From positions 1-24,201 of IMG/VR virus record IMGVR_UViG_3300042565_001014: a stretch of DNA of 24,201 nt. One strand, written 5' to 3'. A program made the position numbers and the translations under genes. Positions 6,165 through 14,925 of this stretch are shown one piece after another. This DNA comes from a virus. The number at the start of each line of letters is the position of its first letter. Positions within the stretch are counted from its first letter, which is position 1. The notes beneath the pieces are model-generated. The model was not told where the DNA came from, did not search any database, and was given only the letters and a program-made list of their open reading frames with translations.

Positions 6165-6860
6165 TCACAAGACGGTCAGAGCGTCAACTGGTCCTGCGTC
6201 TGTGATCGTGAACTGCCCGATGGCTTCCAGTGTGAACGTGTCTGCTCCACCAGTCGAAATGCCTACGTTGCATGTAATGGTCTCAATAACTGACTCGTAG
6301 TAGGGCACTACCCATGAGTACGACAACATGACCTGAGTCATGTTTTGCTCCAAATCAACAATCCCCGTTACGCCTGCGGGCAAGAAATCACTGCGCATGC
6401 CAAACATCCCCGGATACAACATCCAAGGTGGGTAAACCAAGGACGCAGACTTGTAGATCCAAATGTTCCAACCGAACCGGTACATGCGGCCCGCCCTGCC
6501 AGCAAACTCAATGTCAGGAAACGACAAAGAGCCGGTGCAGTTTCCATTGCAGGTGAACTCCTCGTCAAACACGTCCTCAGACAGACCGACAACCATGCCG
6601 GCCTCCTGCACCCGACCGATCAGCCCTACCGCATAGACGCCTCGTGGCGGGTCAAACATGACCATTACCCGGTCGCCCGGTGCCACGTCAGCAAACAGGC
6701 TTGTGGCCTGAATCGTCGTGTCCTCAGGGTCCCCATCCATCGCAACATCCAGCCGGCCTGCCCCGTAGACGGCTCCGACAGTGCCAGGGAGAAGGCCAGC
6801 TGTTGAAGCAGAGCGTTCATCAACTGCCTGAATCAAGGTCCGAACATCGTCGAGGTTCAT
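6165..6860 (-). CDS. Minor tail protein with OB-fold-like N-terminus
   Basis: The product has 231 residues; ATG 6860 overlaps the upstream stop as ATGA. Residues about 23-85 (PGTVGAVYGAGRLDVAMDGD, then PGDRVMVMFDPPRGVYAVGL) resemble the OB-fold domain of tail-tip and baseplate spike proteins, in which a short barrel with a GDRVxV strand is typical. The C-terminal 130 residues are strand-rich, aromatic and cysteine-containing (FTCNGNCTGSLSFPDIEFAG) and may form a host-facing or trimeric domain. Located between the tail hub protein and the endolysin, it is most likely part of the tail tip. I know no closer function. Confidence 0.7.
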   Translation of the reverse strand: MNLDDVRTLIQAVDERSASTAGLLPGTVGAVYGAGRLDVAMDGDPEDTTIQATSLFADVAPGDRVMVMFDPPRGVYAVGLIGRVQEAGMVVGLSEDVFDEEFTCNGNCTGSLSFPDIEFAGRAGRMYRFGWNIWIYKSASLVYPPWMLYPGMFGMRSDFLPAGVTGIVDLEQNMTQVMLSYSWVVPYYESVIETITCNVGISTGGADTFTLEAIGQFTITDAGPVDALTVL

Positions 6861-7873
6861 GCCAGCTCCAATCTTGACGAAACACTGTGTCTCATCTCAC
6901 GTCCGATCACGAGAGGCAACGTCCAGCCAGTCTCGAAGTAGCGCTTGCCGTTCACTTCGACAACCCCGTAGCAATCATGATCGGGGTTTGGTGCGCCTGA
7001 AAAGTCAATACTCCGAAACGATTGGCGGGATAGCTCGGCACGCACGCCAGCGATGCGTTGCGCCTGCGCTATCGAGTCGATGCCCTGCTCGCGGTACACC
7101 TGCACAATCCTGCGTCCGCCACGGTTGGGCACGCTATTTGGTGCGTCTGGCGCGATCTCTTGCTGAACGACGATCGGGCCACCAGTGCCGCCGCCACCGA
7201 TTACGAGCCAAACGTTTGGAGCCGTAAACAGGTCGCTGTCCTCAATACGGGACTCGCTGATGATGGACGGTCCAGAATAGCTCGCAACAGGCTCAATCTC
7301 GCCAGACGGGTAACTCTTGAGGACGAGGAAACCGTCACGGTCAAAATGCGGTGGGAGGAGCCCAGCAAGATCAGCGAAACCTCGTAGCGCATCAATGAAC
7401 TTCGTGCCGACCGGATAGGCGACTGGCTCACCGATCAGATCACCGACAGGATCGATTCTGCGTCGGGTGACGCCAGCAGCATCGCAGACGCGGGCCAAGA
7501 CTTGGTCTAGCTGCTCGCCGGCCCGCCCTGACAGATTGTACGGGGAGGCTGACCCGAGAAGGATCCCTGCGTCAGCCAAGTAAGGCTCGGGAGGTGTTTT
7601 GACCGAGCCGGCGATAAAGCGCTCTGGAAGCCCAGCGACTGTGAACATTCCGAGACGCGTTGCTACACCTTCACTCGTTCTGAACACAGGGACGAGCCAA
7701 TCGGTGAGAGGGTTTATCTCTGACCAGTCAGCAGGATCGAATGACGCTCCACGGCAGACACGCTGGATGGTTGCGCGCCCATCCCAGGTGATGCTTCCAC
7801 CAGTTGAGCCTGCTGCACCGATCGTGACGCCAGCAGCGTCTGTGACCTGCCACTCAATCGCGTATGCCAGCAT
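6857..7873 (-). CDS. Tail-tip hub protein (minor tail protein)
   Basis: The product has 338 residues from ATG 7873; a TTG at 7879 overlapping the upstream stop is also possible, and neither has a strong binding site, suggesting translational coupling. The N-terminal segment SITWDGRATIQRVCRGASFD, followed by INPLTDWLVPVF and RLGMFTVAG, is the pattern seen in actinophage tail hub proteins that follow the large minor tail protein. Later parts (GDLIGEPVAYPVGTKFIDAL, GGRRIVQVYREQGIDSIAQA) fit the gp27/Tal-like hub fold, which joins the tail tube to the tip. It sits between the 930-residue protein and an OB-fold protein, as expected for a tail tip operon. Confidence 0.75.
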   Translation of the reverse strand: MLAYAIEWQVTDAAGVTIGAAGSTGGSITWDGRATIQRVCRGASFDPADWSEINPLTDWLVPVFRTSEGVATRLGMFTVAGLPERFIAGSVKTPPEPYLADAGILLGSASPYNLSGRAGEQLDQVLARVCDAAGVTRRRIDPVGDLIGEPVAYPVGTKFIDALRGFADLAGLLPPHFDRDGFLVLKSYPSGEIEPVASYSGPSIISESRIEDSDLFTAPNVWLVIGGGGTGGPIVVQQEIAPDAPNSVPNRGGRRIVQVYREQGIDSIAQAQRIAGVRAELSRQSFRSIDFSGAPNPDHDCYGVVEVNGKRYFETGWTLPLVIGREMRHSVSSRLELA

Positions 7874-7875
7874 CG

Positions 7876-10668
7876 TCAACTACCGGGATAAGGCCCAGGA
7901 GGCAACGGGGGCACAGGTGGCTCAGGGTCGACCGTCAGCAGATCGTAGACAAACTGTGAAACGAGTACCGTCGCGTCATCAGGGGAGGCTACTAGCGTCA
8001 CGACCTCTGGCTGGCGGGTAATCTCCCGCACCTGCGCACGATACGAGTGCCTTCCTCCAGGTTCCTGTTCGACGCCGGTCGGAGTCTCAACTGACGCAAA
8101 CCAACGGTTGCCTCGATTGTCAAGAACTGCCAAATACGGGAGTCGGAGAGGGTCTCGTAGTCCAAGTTGATCCTGCGTCGCAGCAGGCAGACGTTTGTTG
8201 CCGGCAAATGTTGATAGGTTCCCAAAGCGCAGCCGGCCACGCGTCCCGAAATCTGCGATGTCAGGCAGATTGTTACGTGCCCCATCAGCGCCAACCAGCA
8301 GTTGAACCTCAAACTCATCAAGCCGGTCACTGAGACCGCGAACCGGAAGCGCCCCGTCACGGTCCTCGAACTCGTAGTAGGTGACACGCTCGAGCATCTG
8401 ATAGCTACGCTCGCCAACATCCATCAGCCAGATGTTGCGCAGCGGAAACACGTTGGAGGCAAACAAGTACCCGCAGTAATCATCAACTGGTGGGGCGACC
8501 TCGTCTGTCTCGGACCAGTCCGAAGCGAACCCTGTGGTGGACACGATGCGAACCCGATACTCATTGCCTGAGCCGGCCGTTGAGCCACGAATCGCTTCGA
8601 CGTCATACGCTGTGTATGTCTCCTCTGAGCCATCAACCTCGGCGTGGAAGATGGTCTGCCAGCCAGAGTCCACGTAGAAACCTGCGTCGGCCACATATGA
8701 CCGTCTCTGAATCTCGTAGTACGCGACCTCTGAGCATTCGGCCTCCTCTGTGACACCATCCCACTGCAAGGCGATGAGTGGCAGGTTGAGGTTCAAGGGG
8801 TCCGAATCGTTGAAGCCGTAGTAGGTCGCGGTCAATCCGGTCGGGGTTTCTGGCGCAACACCGACTGCGATTGAGGTTGTTCCGTCGTTGCGGAAGTCGG
8901 CTGGATCGCCACCGTATGCGATCAGTTCAGTCGTCACGCCAGTTGCTGCGAACCCGATGGTGAACGCTGGGAACAAGCCTCCACTGCTGGCCCCAGGCTC
9001 ATTGGTCCCGTCAGTGAATGATAGAACCTGCCAGCCGGTGCCATCACCAGACGCAAACAGAAACGCCACGTATAGGTCTGGTGTTGACCATGTGCCAGTA
9101 GTCGTCAAAGGCAGGTCGAACAGCTGCCACGCGCCGGCTGCCTCAAGCATCATCGGGGTCACAACTGTGGAGGTTGCGATGGTGTTGCCGAGTACGTCAA
9201 TGACATACACGCACAGATTGTTCTCTGGCAGGCCGTCCCCTTCGGCTCGAGCGTAGAAACGCACTCGGTCCGGTTCGGTGTCAATGTCAAGGACTTGTAA
9301 CAGAATCGGTTGTCCAGGCTCTCGCACCAATCCGAAGCCGTAGAAGTCCTGCAACGCTGCATAGGGCTGTCCGTCAACTGACAGATCGTTGTCATCACGC
9401 TGAAGCAGAACGGCTGGAGCGTAGCCAGTGCCTGAGCCTTCCGAGCGAGGGATGCCCTCAATGAACGCTGGTTGGACCTCTGTGACGTTGTTGGCGTTTC
9501 CTGTGCCAACCCCTAAGGCGCGCACCGACAGGCCCTCTGAGGACAACGTAGGACGCCAGTCGACTGCCTGCTGCTCATCTAGTCGGGCATTGAACAGGAA
9601 CAGGTCACCGCTGGTCTTGCCCCATGGCCCACCGCTGATGGCCTCAACCGACCATTGGTTCCAGCCGAACAGCTGCTGCGAGTCAACACGGCGTGCTACA
9701 GCCGAACGAGTCTCCTCGCAGTGCGTCACTACCGCCTCAACACGGTAGATAGCGCCACCGACAGCATCGATCACTTCAGGGTCATCCGGTCGTGACATCA
9801 GCCAGAGAATCTCGTTTGTCGAGTCGAAATCCTCAAGATCTGTTTCAGTCCACGGCAGGCCAGTCACAGGGTTGTTGTACCAGGTGTAGGAGATCGTTTG
9901 CGGCTGGGATGGCATCAACTGAGCCTGACCCCAGACTGTCGCACCGTTGACGTAGATAGCCGGCCGGATCCGAACCGGCTGATCGAACTCGGAGCCACGA
10001 GCTCTCGGGTCAATGATTCGTTGCGCCACACACGAAACTGTCAGCCCCAAGATTCTGCGCCCACTCAGGCCAGTCTCTAGACCATCAGCGACAAACGACC
10101 ATTGGCTGAAGGGACTCAGAACGTCTGCGCTACCAATCGGGTAGAACTCCTTAGGCCACGGCACCAACCCAATGAACTCATCGTTCAGCACCGGCACAGG
10201 GTCAAAGAACGCCACGACTGTGCTAGTCCACCAGCCCTGGTAGGTGCCTGCCGTAAATGGAGAGTCATCGATCAACTCGTACCAGTCGCGGCTAGCTGCT
10301 GTCATACGGGTCTGATTGACGCTATACGTCCCGTTGCCGAGCGAGCCAGGAGGCAACGTGCCATAGATCGCACCAGTCGGGCGGATGAACCGGCTCGAGT
10401 CACCATCACCGCTCATCAGATAGGTATCTGTCTCAACGACGACCGGCTCCAGGTCGGCAGCGTCATAAATGTCTACCGTGTCATAGGCGTTCGGCACCTC
10501 CTTGCCGGAGTAAAGCCACAGCCGGTCGATGTCCTCAGCAACAGTTGAGTCCACGGTCCATGAGTACGAGGCTCCACCTGTTCCAGCCACGGGCCGATCT
10601 ACTTGACGGGTCGGCAGCCACTCCATCCCATAGACGCAGCCGGCCGCGCGATTCGGATTCCAACTCAT
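7876..10668 (-). CDS. Large minor tail protein (tail tip, Fn3-like domain)
   Basis: The product has 930 residues; ATG 10668 overlaps the tape measure stop as ATGA, the usual place for the distal tail protein. The first 420 residues are strand-rich with many Trp and Tyr (MSWNPNRAAGCVYGMEWLP). Residues about 425-602 resemble a jelly-roll, carbohydrate-binding-like module (ILLQVLDIDTEPDRVRFYAR, WQLFDLPLTTTGTWSTPDLY). Residues about 603-727 look like a fibronectin type III domain (PETPTGLTATYYG to ASDWSETDEVAPP). The last 200 residues end in a Pro-rich tail, PEPPVPPLPPGPYPGS. A host surface contact role is likely for the middle modules, but the domain names come from pattern recognition and need a profile search. 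Confidence 0.75.
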   Translation of the reverse strand: MSWNPNRAAGCVYGMEWLPTRQVDRPVAGTGGASYSWTVDSTVAEDIDRLWLYSGKEVPNAYDTVDIYDAADLEPVVVETDTYLMSGDGDSSRFIRPTGAIYGTLPPGSLGNGTYSVNQTRMTAASRDWYELIDDSPFTAGTYQGWWTSTVVAFFDPVPVLNDEFIGLVPWPKEFYPIGSADVLSPFSQWSFVADGLETGLSGRRILGLTVSCVAQRIIDPRARGSEFDQPVRIRPAIYVNGATVWGQAQLMPSQPQTISYTWYNNPVTGLPWTETDLEDFDSTNEILWLMSRPDDPEVIDAVGGAIYRVEAVVTHCEETRSAVARRVDSQQLFGWNQWSVEAISGGPWGKTSGDLFLFNARLDEQQAVDWRPTLSSEGLSVRALGVGTGNANNVTEVQPAFIEGIPRSEGSGTGYAPAVLLQRDDNDLSVDGQPYAALQDFYGFGLVREPGQPILLQVLDIDTEPDRVRFYARAEGDGLPENNLCVYVIDVLGNTIATSTVVTPMMLEAAGAWQLFDLPLTTTGTWSTPDLYVAFLFASGDGTGWQVLSFTDGTNEPGASSGGLFPAFTIGFAATGVTTELIAYGGDPADFRNDGTTSIAVGVAPETPTGLTATYYGFNDSDPLNLNLPLIALQWDGVTEEAECSEVAYYEIQRRSYVADAGFYVDSGWQTIFHAEVDGSEETYTAYDVEAIRGSTAGSGNEYRVRIVSTTGFASDWSETDEVAPPVDDYCGYLFASNVFPLRNIWLMDVGERSYQMLERVTYYEFEDRDGALPVRGLSDRLDEFEVQLLVGADGARNNLPDIADFGTRGRLRFGNLSTFAGNKRLPAATQDQLGLRDPLRLPYLAVLDNRGNRWFASVETPTGVEQEPGGRHSYRAQVREITRQPEVVTLVASPDDATVLVSQFVYDLLTVDPEPPVPPLPPGPYPGS

Positions 10669-13157
10669 GCGACCATCGCCTCCAGTCTCATCCGGCGACG
10701 CAACTGGTCAGCGACGGCCTCGCCGGCTGCTTCACCGATTCGCGCCCCGTCCTCAGCGGTCATGCCAGCAGCGACTGTGATGGGCACAGTGATAGCGATG
10801 TTGCCTGCTGCGGTAGTAGCCCCAGCTGCGCCGGTAAGACTCAGACCTAGCGCACTACTACCCAGCCTCCCGATTGCTGTGTCGACAAGACCAGTGTTGC
10901 TCTCGATGCCTATGGCCAAACCGCGCGCCAACTCGTAACCTGTTCTCATCATCTCTGTGGACGGCGACTTCACTCCAAGAATCTCGTTGATCTTGTCTTT
11001 GACCCTTTGAGCGTAGATTGCTGCCTGCCATACAGCCTGCGCCTGCTCCTTAGAAAGCCCAGCGCCCAAGCCTTTGTCAAGATTGTCAGCGATCGCCCGA
11101 CCCTCAGTCTCGTTTACAACGTCCTGAACGCTCTTGGTGACTGCCGTGCCGAAGTCGCCAAAGGCTGTCATGCCGGCGAGTTTCTTAGTCTCAGCGTTGC
11201 GGATGACAGCATCCAGCTCCTGAGCTGCTGGAACGCCAAGTTGCAGGTTGGCTCTGAACACACCAACAATGGCGTCGGCCTCGGCACCAGTGATTCCCCG
11301 CAACCGGAGGAACTCCCTGACTGCCAATTCGTTCAAGGCCACTCGAGCCTGCTGCTCGGCTGCGTATACCTGGGCTAGATGATTCTCAAGATCCTGCAGC
11401 TGTGTCCCGTACATGCCGACTAGCATCGCTGACCGCTCCGGCCCGAGCTGCGCCAAGAGTGTAGTCACGTTGCCGAACCCATCAGCCTGCGTCTGATACA
11501 TGGTTGTTACCCATTGCTGCGTGAGAGCAACCTGCTCGTCAAGATTGGCTTTCAACTGGTCAGGCGTAGTTTCATCTGTAATGTCTTGGAACAGGCTCAG
11601 GACTGTGGGAAGATTCGACGCACCAGCCTCAGCCAACACAGTCATGCTTTGCGCGGCGATCGCAGCTTCGCGACCGAAACCAGCAACAGTGGACACTGCC
11701 TCGCCAATGATCTGACCAGCACTGCTGAAAGCAACATTTACGGCATCACCAAAGTCATTGAAGGAGACAGTCGTATCAGAAACTGTTTCCTGAACATCTT
11801 CGCCACCTCCACGAACGTCCTCACCGAACTCGAGCCATGACTGGCCATCAGGTGCTTCTAGTGCAAGGAACTTTGAGATCGGATCAAGGTTGTCGTTGAC
11901 CCAATCACCAAGATTGCGAGCCTCGCTCAAGAATGCGCTGATATACGGCACAGACTGTGCAACGACATTCGCCAAACCCTCGAACGCTTCGGCCAAATCC
12001 ACTAAGGCCTCGGTGATCGGTTCGACAACTGGTTCGCCCAAGACCTCCAGAGCGTCACCGAACTTCTCGCTGGCGCGGTCCGATGCGACTTGCACATTGC
12101 TCATGCCGTCTGCGACGCTTTGAGCATTCGGGGCAACCTGCTCTAACGCCAGCGAGAGACCCGCAGCAGACTTCTCAGCGCCAGTCAACTCATCAGCAGC
12201 AGCCTTGCCTGTCATTTCCAGGGCGCGGACTTCAATCGCTGCGGTGTTGATGTCAATGCCGTATTGCTGAAGGCGTGGACCGCCACGGCCAAGACTCCGA
12301 GAAAGGGTCCTGATGATCTCGTCCATTGTGCCCAGTTGCGGATTGTTGATGCGAACCTGAGCAGCCAACGCAGCGATGTTTTGCGTGTTCTTTACGATCT
12401 CATCGTCTGCTAGACCGGCAGCCTGCTGGAACTGCGTATATCGCAACGTCGCGATCAGCACCGCCTCATCGGACGAGCCTGTGTCCTGAGCCAACTGGCG
12501 CAAACTCTGACTGAACCCGGTGCTACCGGACTCTAGGTCCTCAATGCGGGAACCCAATGCCCCAAGCGTGTTCTCCCAGGTTTGGGTGACAGCGACAGAT
12601 TCGAACGCAGCGTCATACAGAAACTTGACGCCAACCGCAGCGCCAGCTGCCCCAGCAGCGACAGCAGCCGCACCAGTTGTTAGGCCAGCCAATCCTGCTT
12701 TCGCAGTGCCTAACTTCGCTCCTAAGAAGCCAGCAGCACCGCCCATGCCCTCAACAGACTCAGTCGCGGTGTCAGCACTCTTACCTGTTTCCTCAACCTG
12801 CTGATTGAACTCATCCACTGCTGTTGAGTCAACAGAAACAGAAAGTTCAACCTCGGTGTCAATCGCAGCTGCGGCCTCGTCACCGGCCTCTGTAATGGCG
12901 GAAGCGTCAGCGTCAACTGTGACCTCAACAGGGCGATCCTCTGCCGTCGCCTCAGCAAGAGCTTCTGAAACTTCCTCGGTGACGCCTGTCGCATCAACCT
13001 CTGGCTGAATGATTGGTAGACCAGCGAGAGCTGCCTGCATGGAGTCGGACAGCACTTCGCCAAACGCCTGCGCGACGTTGGTCAGCCGGCTCCCGAGCTC
13101 CTCAATGGAAGCCAGCGCCGGACTGATATCCAACTCAAGAGTTTCCCTAACTGACAC
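10665..13157 (-). CDS. Tape measure protein
   Basis: This 830-residue protein sets tail length and is the longest helical protein here. The N-terminus (MSVRETLELDISPALASIEE) is typical of actinophage tape measures, followed by Ala/Glu-rich helices, a hydrophobic Ala/Gly stretch at about residues 150-185 (GLTTGAAAVAAGAAGAAVGV) that could insert into the host membrane, and more long helices with a Gly/Ala-rich end. Using the common estimate of 0.15 nm per residue, the tail would be about 125 nm long (inference). GTG 13157 has AGGAG nine bases upstream and overlaps the upstream chaperone gene by 11 bases. No peptidase or lysozyme-like motif was noticed. Confidence 0.9.
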   Translation of the reverse strand: MSVRETLELDISPALASIEELGSRLTNVAQAFGEVLSDSMQAALAGLPIIQPEVDATGVTEEVSEALAEATAEDRPVEVTVDADASAITEAGDEAAAAIDTEVELSVSVDSTAVDEFNQQVEETGKSADTATESVEGMGGAAGFLGAKLGTAKAGLAGLTTGAAAVAAGAAGAAVGVKFLYDAAFESVAVTQTWENTLGALGSRIEDLESGSTGFSQSLRQLAQDTGSSDEAVLIATLRYTQFQQAAGLADDEIVKNTQNIAALAAQVRINNPQLGTMDEIIRTLSRSLGRGGPRLQQYGIDINTAAIEVRALEMTGKAAADELTGAEKSAAGLSLALEQVAPNAQSVADGMSNVQVASDRASEKFGDALEVLGEPVVEPITEALVDLAEAFEGLANVVAQSVPYISAFLSEARNLGDWVNDNLDPISKFLALEAPDGQSWLEFGEDVRGGGEDVQETVSDTTVSFNDFGDAVNVAFSSAGQIIGEAVSTVAGFGREAAIAAQSMTVLAEAGASNLPTVLSLFQDITDETTPDQLKANLDEQVALTQQWVTTMYQTQADGFGNVTTLLAQLGPERSAMLVGMYGTQLQDLENHLAQVYAAEQQARVALNELAVREFLRLRGITGAEADAIVGVFRANLQLGVPAAQELDAVIRNAETKKLAGMTAFGDFGTAVTKSVQDVVNETEGRAIADNLDKGLGAGLSKEQAQAVWQAAIYAQRVKDKINEILGVKSPSTEMMRTGYELARGLAIGIESNTGLVDTAIGRLGSSALGLSLTGAAGATTAAGNIAITVPITVAAGMTAEDGARIGEAAGEAVADQLRRRMRLEAMVA

Positions 13158-13536
13158 GCAAACGCTCCTGCAACATGCCGACCTGACCGGTACTCATCAC
13201 CGATGCTTCTGGCTGTGGGCGGCCCTCACGATGGGCTAAAACCCTTTCTGCCACAAGATCACGGCTCTTAGATTGTACGTCAGCAGGGTTGTCAGCCGGA
13301 CGGTTCATCGCCAGCCAAGCCTCAGTTTCCTCGGTCGCTGAACCTAAGGCAGCGCCGATCTCCCAAGCCTCCATCTCGTTCACAGCAGCTGGTGACCAGC
13401 CGAACGTGTTGGCGCAGCGCCGATAAAGGACTGCGAACCACTCGAGCGAGGAGCCAGCCAATGCTGTCGGGGGAGCCTGGGAGTCTGACGGACCGGCTCC
13501 GGTCAACCGCCAGACTGGTAAGGGACCTCTCGCCAA
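13147..13536 (-). CDS. Tail assembly chaperone 2, probable frameshift product
   Basis: This frame lies between the first tail chaperone and the tape measure gene, where the lambda T-like chaperone segment is always found. It is in the -1 frame relative to the first chaperone and overlaps its 3' end; the only nearby start is a TTG at 13536 without a ribosome-binding site, and the frame stays open further upstream. It is therefore probably translated mainly as a C-terminal extension of chaperone 1 by programmed -1 frameshifting. The sequence is helical, with LEWFAVLYRRCANTFGW and VNEMEAWEIGAALGSATEET, as expected for a protein that holds the tape measure before tube assembly. The listed start is the first possible codon, not a proven one. 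Confidence 0.7.
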   Translation of the reverse strand: MARGPLPVWRLTGAGPSDSQAPPTALAGSSLEWFAVLYRRCANTFGWSPAAVNEMEAWEIGAALGSATEETEAWLAMNRPADNPADVQSKSRDLVAERVLAHREGRPQPEASVMSTGQVGMLQERLRVS

Positions 13537-13841
13537 TGGCTGATGGTCGTACCGAGGAGTTCGCCGGCAAGGAGCCAGACAGGCAGCTCGTCTAGATCCT
13601 GCGAAAGTGTCCCATCGGAAAGGGTCGCGACAACGTTACGCCACCAGTCTGCGACGTCCTCAGCGCCAGCCATGAACGAACGATCGGCCTCTGTAGGGTT
13701 CTTACCGAGCGACTCGATGGCCTCGACGAACGTCCGCAACTCACCGATCTTTGGCCGGCGAAGCACATTCGACGTTCCGTCAATCACCAGTTTGACTCGG
13801 CCATCGGATAGCAGCTCTACGCCATCTTTGCTCTTGCTCAT
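13503..13841 (-). CDS. Tail assembly chaperone 1
   Basis: The product has 112 residues and corresponds by position and size to lambda gpG. ATG 13841 is preferred because GAGGGG lies six bases upstream; ATG 13847 is too close to that site. The sequence has a short strand-rich start (GVELLSDGRVKLVIDGTSNV) and then an acidic helical part with WWRNVVATLSDG and LPVWLLAGELLG. Tail assembly chaperones bind the tape measure protein and recruit tail tube subunits; they are not part of the virion. It follows the SSB gene by 10 bases, so SSB and tail assembly are transcribed together. The overlap with the next frame suggests a frameshift. Confidence 0.75.
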   Translation of the reverse strand: MSKSKDGVELLSDGRVKLVIDGTSNVLRRPKIGELRTFVEAIESLGKNPTEADRSFMAGAEDVADWWRNVVATLSDGTLSQDLDELPVWLLAGELLGTTISHWREVPYQSGG

Positions 13842-13851
13842 CGCCATCCCC

Positions 13852-14244
13852 TCAGAACGGATCTTCTTCGGACATGCTACGCGTATTGCTCGGGGAGCGT
13901 GGGCTATCGCCCTTCGCTGCCCACAGAACCGATTTGGCGACGTCATCAGCGATGACCTCAACCTTGCTGCGCTTGTTGCCGTCCTGCTCCCAGCGTGACT
14001 GCTTCAGCCGGCCAGTCACAATGACTCGGTCACCTTTGGCGACAGTCTCAGCCACGGACTCGCCCAACAAGCGAAAGCAAGTGACGTCATAGTAGGACGG
14101 CTCACCCTCCTGCCAATCTCCACCTGGTCCCCTCTGGCGCTCTGAGACAGCAACGCTGAAGGAGCCGACAGAAAGGCCCGACGACGTGTACCTCAGTTCA
14201 GCGTCGCGAGTCACGTTACCAATGATGGTTACTACAGCACTCAT
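13852..14244 (-). CDS. ssb: Single-stranded DNA-binding protein
   Basis: The product has 130 residues with a standard SSB OB fold at about residues 1-110: MSAVVTIIGNVTRDAELRYT, then VGSFSVAVSERQ, then YYDVTCFRLLGESVAETVAK, then GDRVIVTGRLKQSRWEQDGN. The C-terminus ends SMSEEDPF, an acidic tip like that with which bacterial SSBs recruit replication and repair partners. It would coat single strands during phage replication and could cooperate with the ERF annealase encoded at 1822-2424. ATG 14244 has AAGGAGG four bases upstream. The position is unusual: it lies after two strong hairpins and immediately before the tail chaperone genes, inside the late structural cluster. Confidence 0.9.
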   Translation of the reverse strand: MSAVVTIIGNVTRDAELRYTSSGLSVGSFSVAVSERQRGPGGDWQEGEPSYYDVTCFRLLGESVAETVAKGDRVIVTGRLKQSRWEQDGNKRSKVEVIADDVAKSVLWAAKGDSPRSPSNTRSMSEEDPF

Positions 14245-14280
14245 AGTTCCTCCTTGATCTCGCATTGATGCGGCAGGCTC

Positions 14281-14309
14281 AGCATAGCAGTGCCTTGTGA
14301 CAGCAGTGG
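14281..14309 (-). promoter_or_regulatory. Weak candidate promoter for ssb
   Basis: On the minus strand TGCTATGCT gives an extended -10 (TATGCT at 14281-14286) 36 bases upstream of the SSB start. A -35 box 17 bases further up (CCACTG) is poor. The main support is context: the gene follows two perfect hairpins that probably end the upstream transcript, so ssb and the tail genes need either their own start or read-through. Confidence 0.25.
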
Positions 14310-14325
14310 TGAGGGTAGACGCGAA

Positions 14326-14358
14326 GGGACCGCCGGCCCACGACAAACCGGCGGTCCC
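14326..14358 (-). terminator. Perfect 11-bp hairpin, second of a tandem pair
   Basis: GGGACCGCCGG and its exact complement flank an 11-base loop. It directly follows another perfect hairpin on the minus strand without a spacer. It is very GC-rich with no T tract, like many actinobacterial terminators, and could act in both directions. A recognition site for a protein or an RNA stability element are alternatives. Confidence 0.65.
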
Positions 14359-14389
14359 ATCTGAGGCTGGAGCAGATACAGCCTCAGAT
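14359..14389 (-). terminator. Perfect 11-bp hairpin overlapping a stop codon
   Basis: ATCTGAGGCTG and its exact complement flank a 9-base loop. The outer base lies in the TGA stop (14389-14391) of the 168-residue gene, so the hairpin starts where translation ends. Together with the hairpin at 14326-14358 it forms a 64-base double stem-loop that ends the four-gene cassette. Confidence 0.65.
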
Positions 14390-14895
14390 CATGAGCTTTC
14401 CTTGCTGTCCATCGGCACCATCTTGGCCTCAACGTTGACCAAAGTGTCCACGCCATTGACCTGACGGAGAACCTGCATCCAGATGGAGTCATCTTCGCCG
14501 TGCCAGCAGAAATATGGGTCAACCTCGTCCACGCCGATCAGGCAAGGTGCCAGCGCCTCCAAGAACCGGTCCTCACAACCAGTTTTGCTGCTGTAACCCA
14601 CGAAGTGCAGGTCACCGTCAACCATTGCCATCTCAAACCCGACCTCCTCCAGAATTCTCTGCGCCGTGGAGTAGAGCTCTGGATAGTTCCACGGCATCCA
14701 TGAGAACCAGACATTCGGATGCGGCCAGTTGACAGGCTCCTCGCCTGCTGGGGTTCCCCCGAAAGCGTAACCTCCGGCACCTCCACGCTTCAGGTCGTTG
14801 CGATTGTTCAGATCGCACAGGATCTGATACGCCTCATCGAGTTTGTCGGCTGGGATACATGCGTTCACCCACATCAAATCTACGTGATAGCCCAC
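14389..14895 (-). CDS. Unknown protein, last gene of the accessory cassette
   Basis: The product has 168 residues from GTG 14895, which has AAGGAG eight bases upstream in a CA-rich leader. It is acidic and aromatic: MGYHVDLMWVNACIPADKLD looks like a first strand and helix, NVWFSWMPWNYPELYSTAQR and FEMAMVDGDLHFVGYSSKTG follow as strand-helix-strand-type pieces, and a final strand-rich part contains DEVDPYFCWHGEDDSIWMQV. This looks like a compact alpha/beta cytoplasmic protein with no visible catalytic motif. Two perfect hairpins start at its stop codon. I do not recognise a family. It is well supported as a gene by its start, length and composition. Confidence 0.75.
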   Translation of the reverse strand: MGYHVDLMWVNACIPADKLDEAYQILCDLNNRNDLKRGGAGGYAFGGTPAGEEPVNWPHPNVWFSWMPWNYPELYSTAQRILEEVGFEMAMVDGDLHFVGYSSKTGCEDRFLEALAPCLIGVDEVDPYFCWHGEDDSIWMQVLRQVNGVDTLVNVEAKMVPMDSKESS

Positions 14896-14925
14896 TGTGC
14901 TTTCTCCTTCTTTGGTTGTTGGTTG

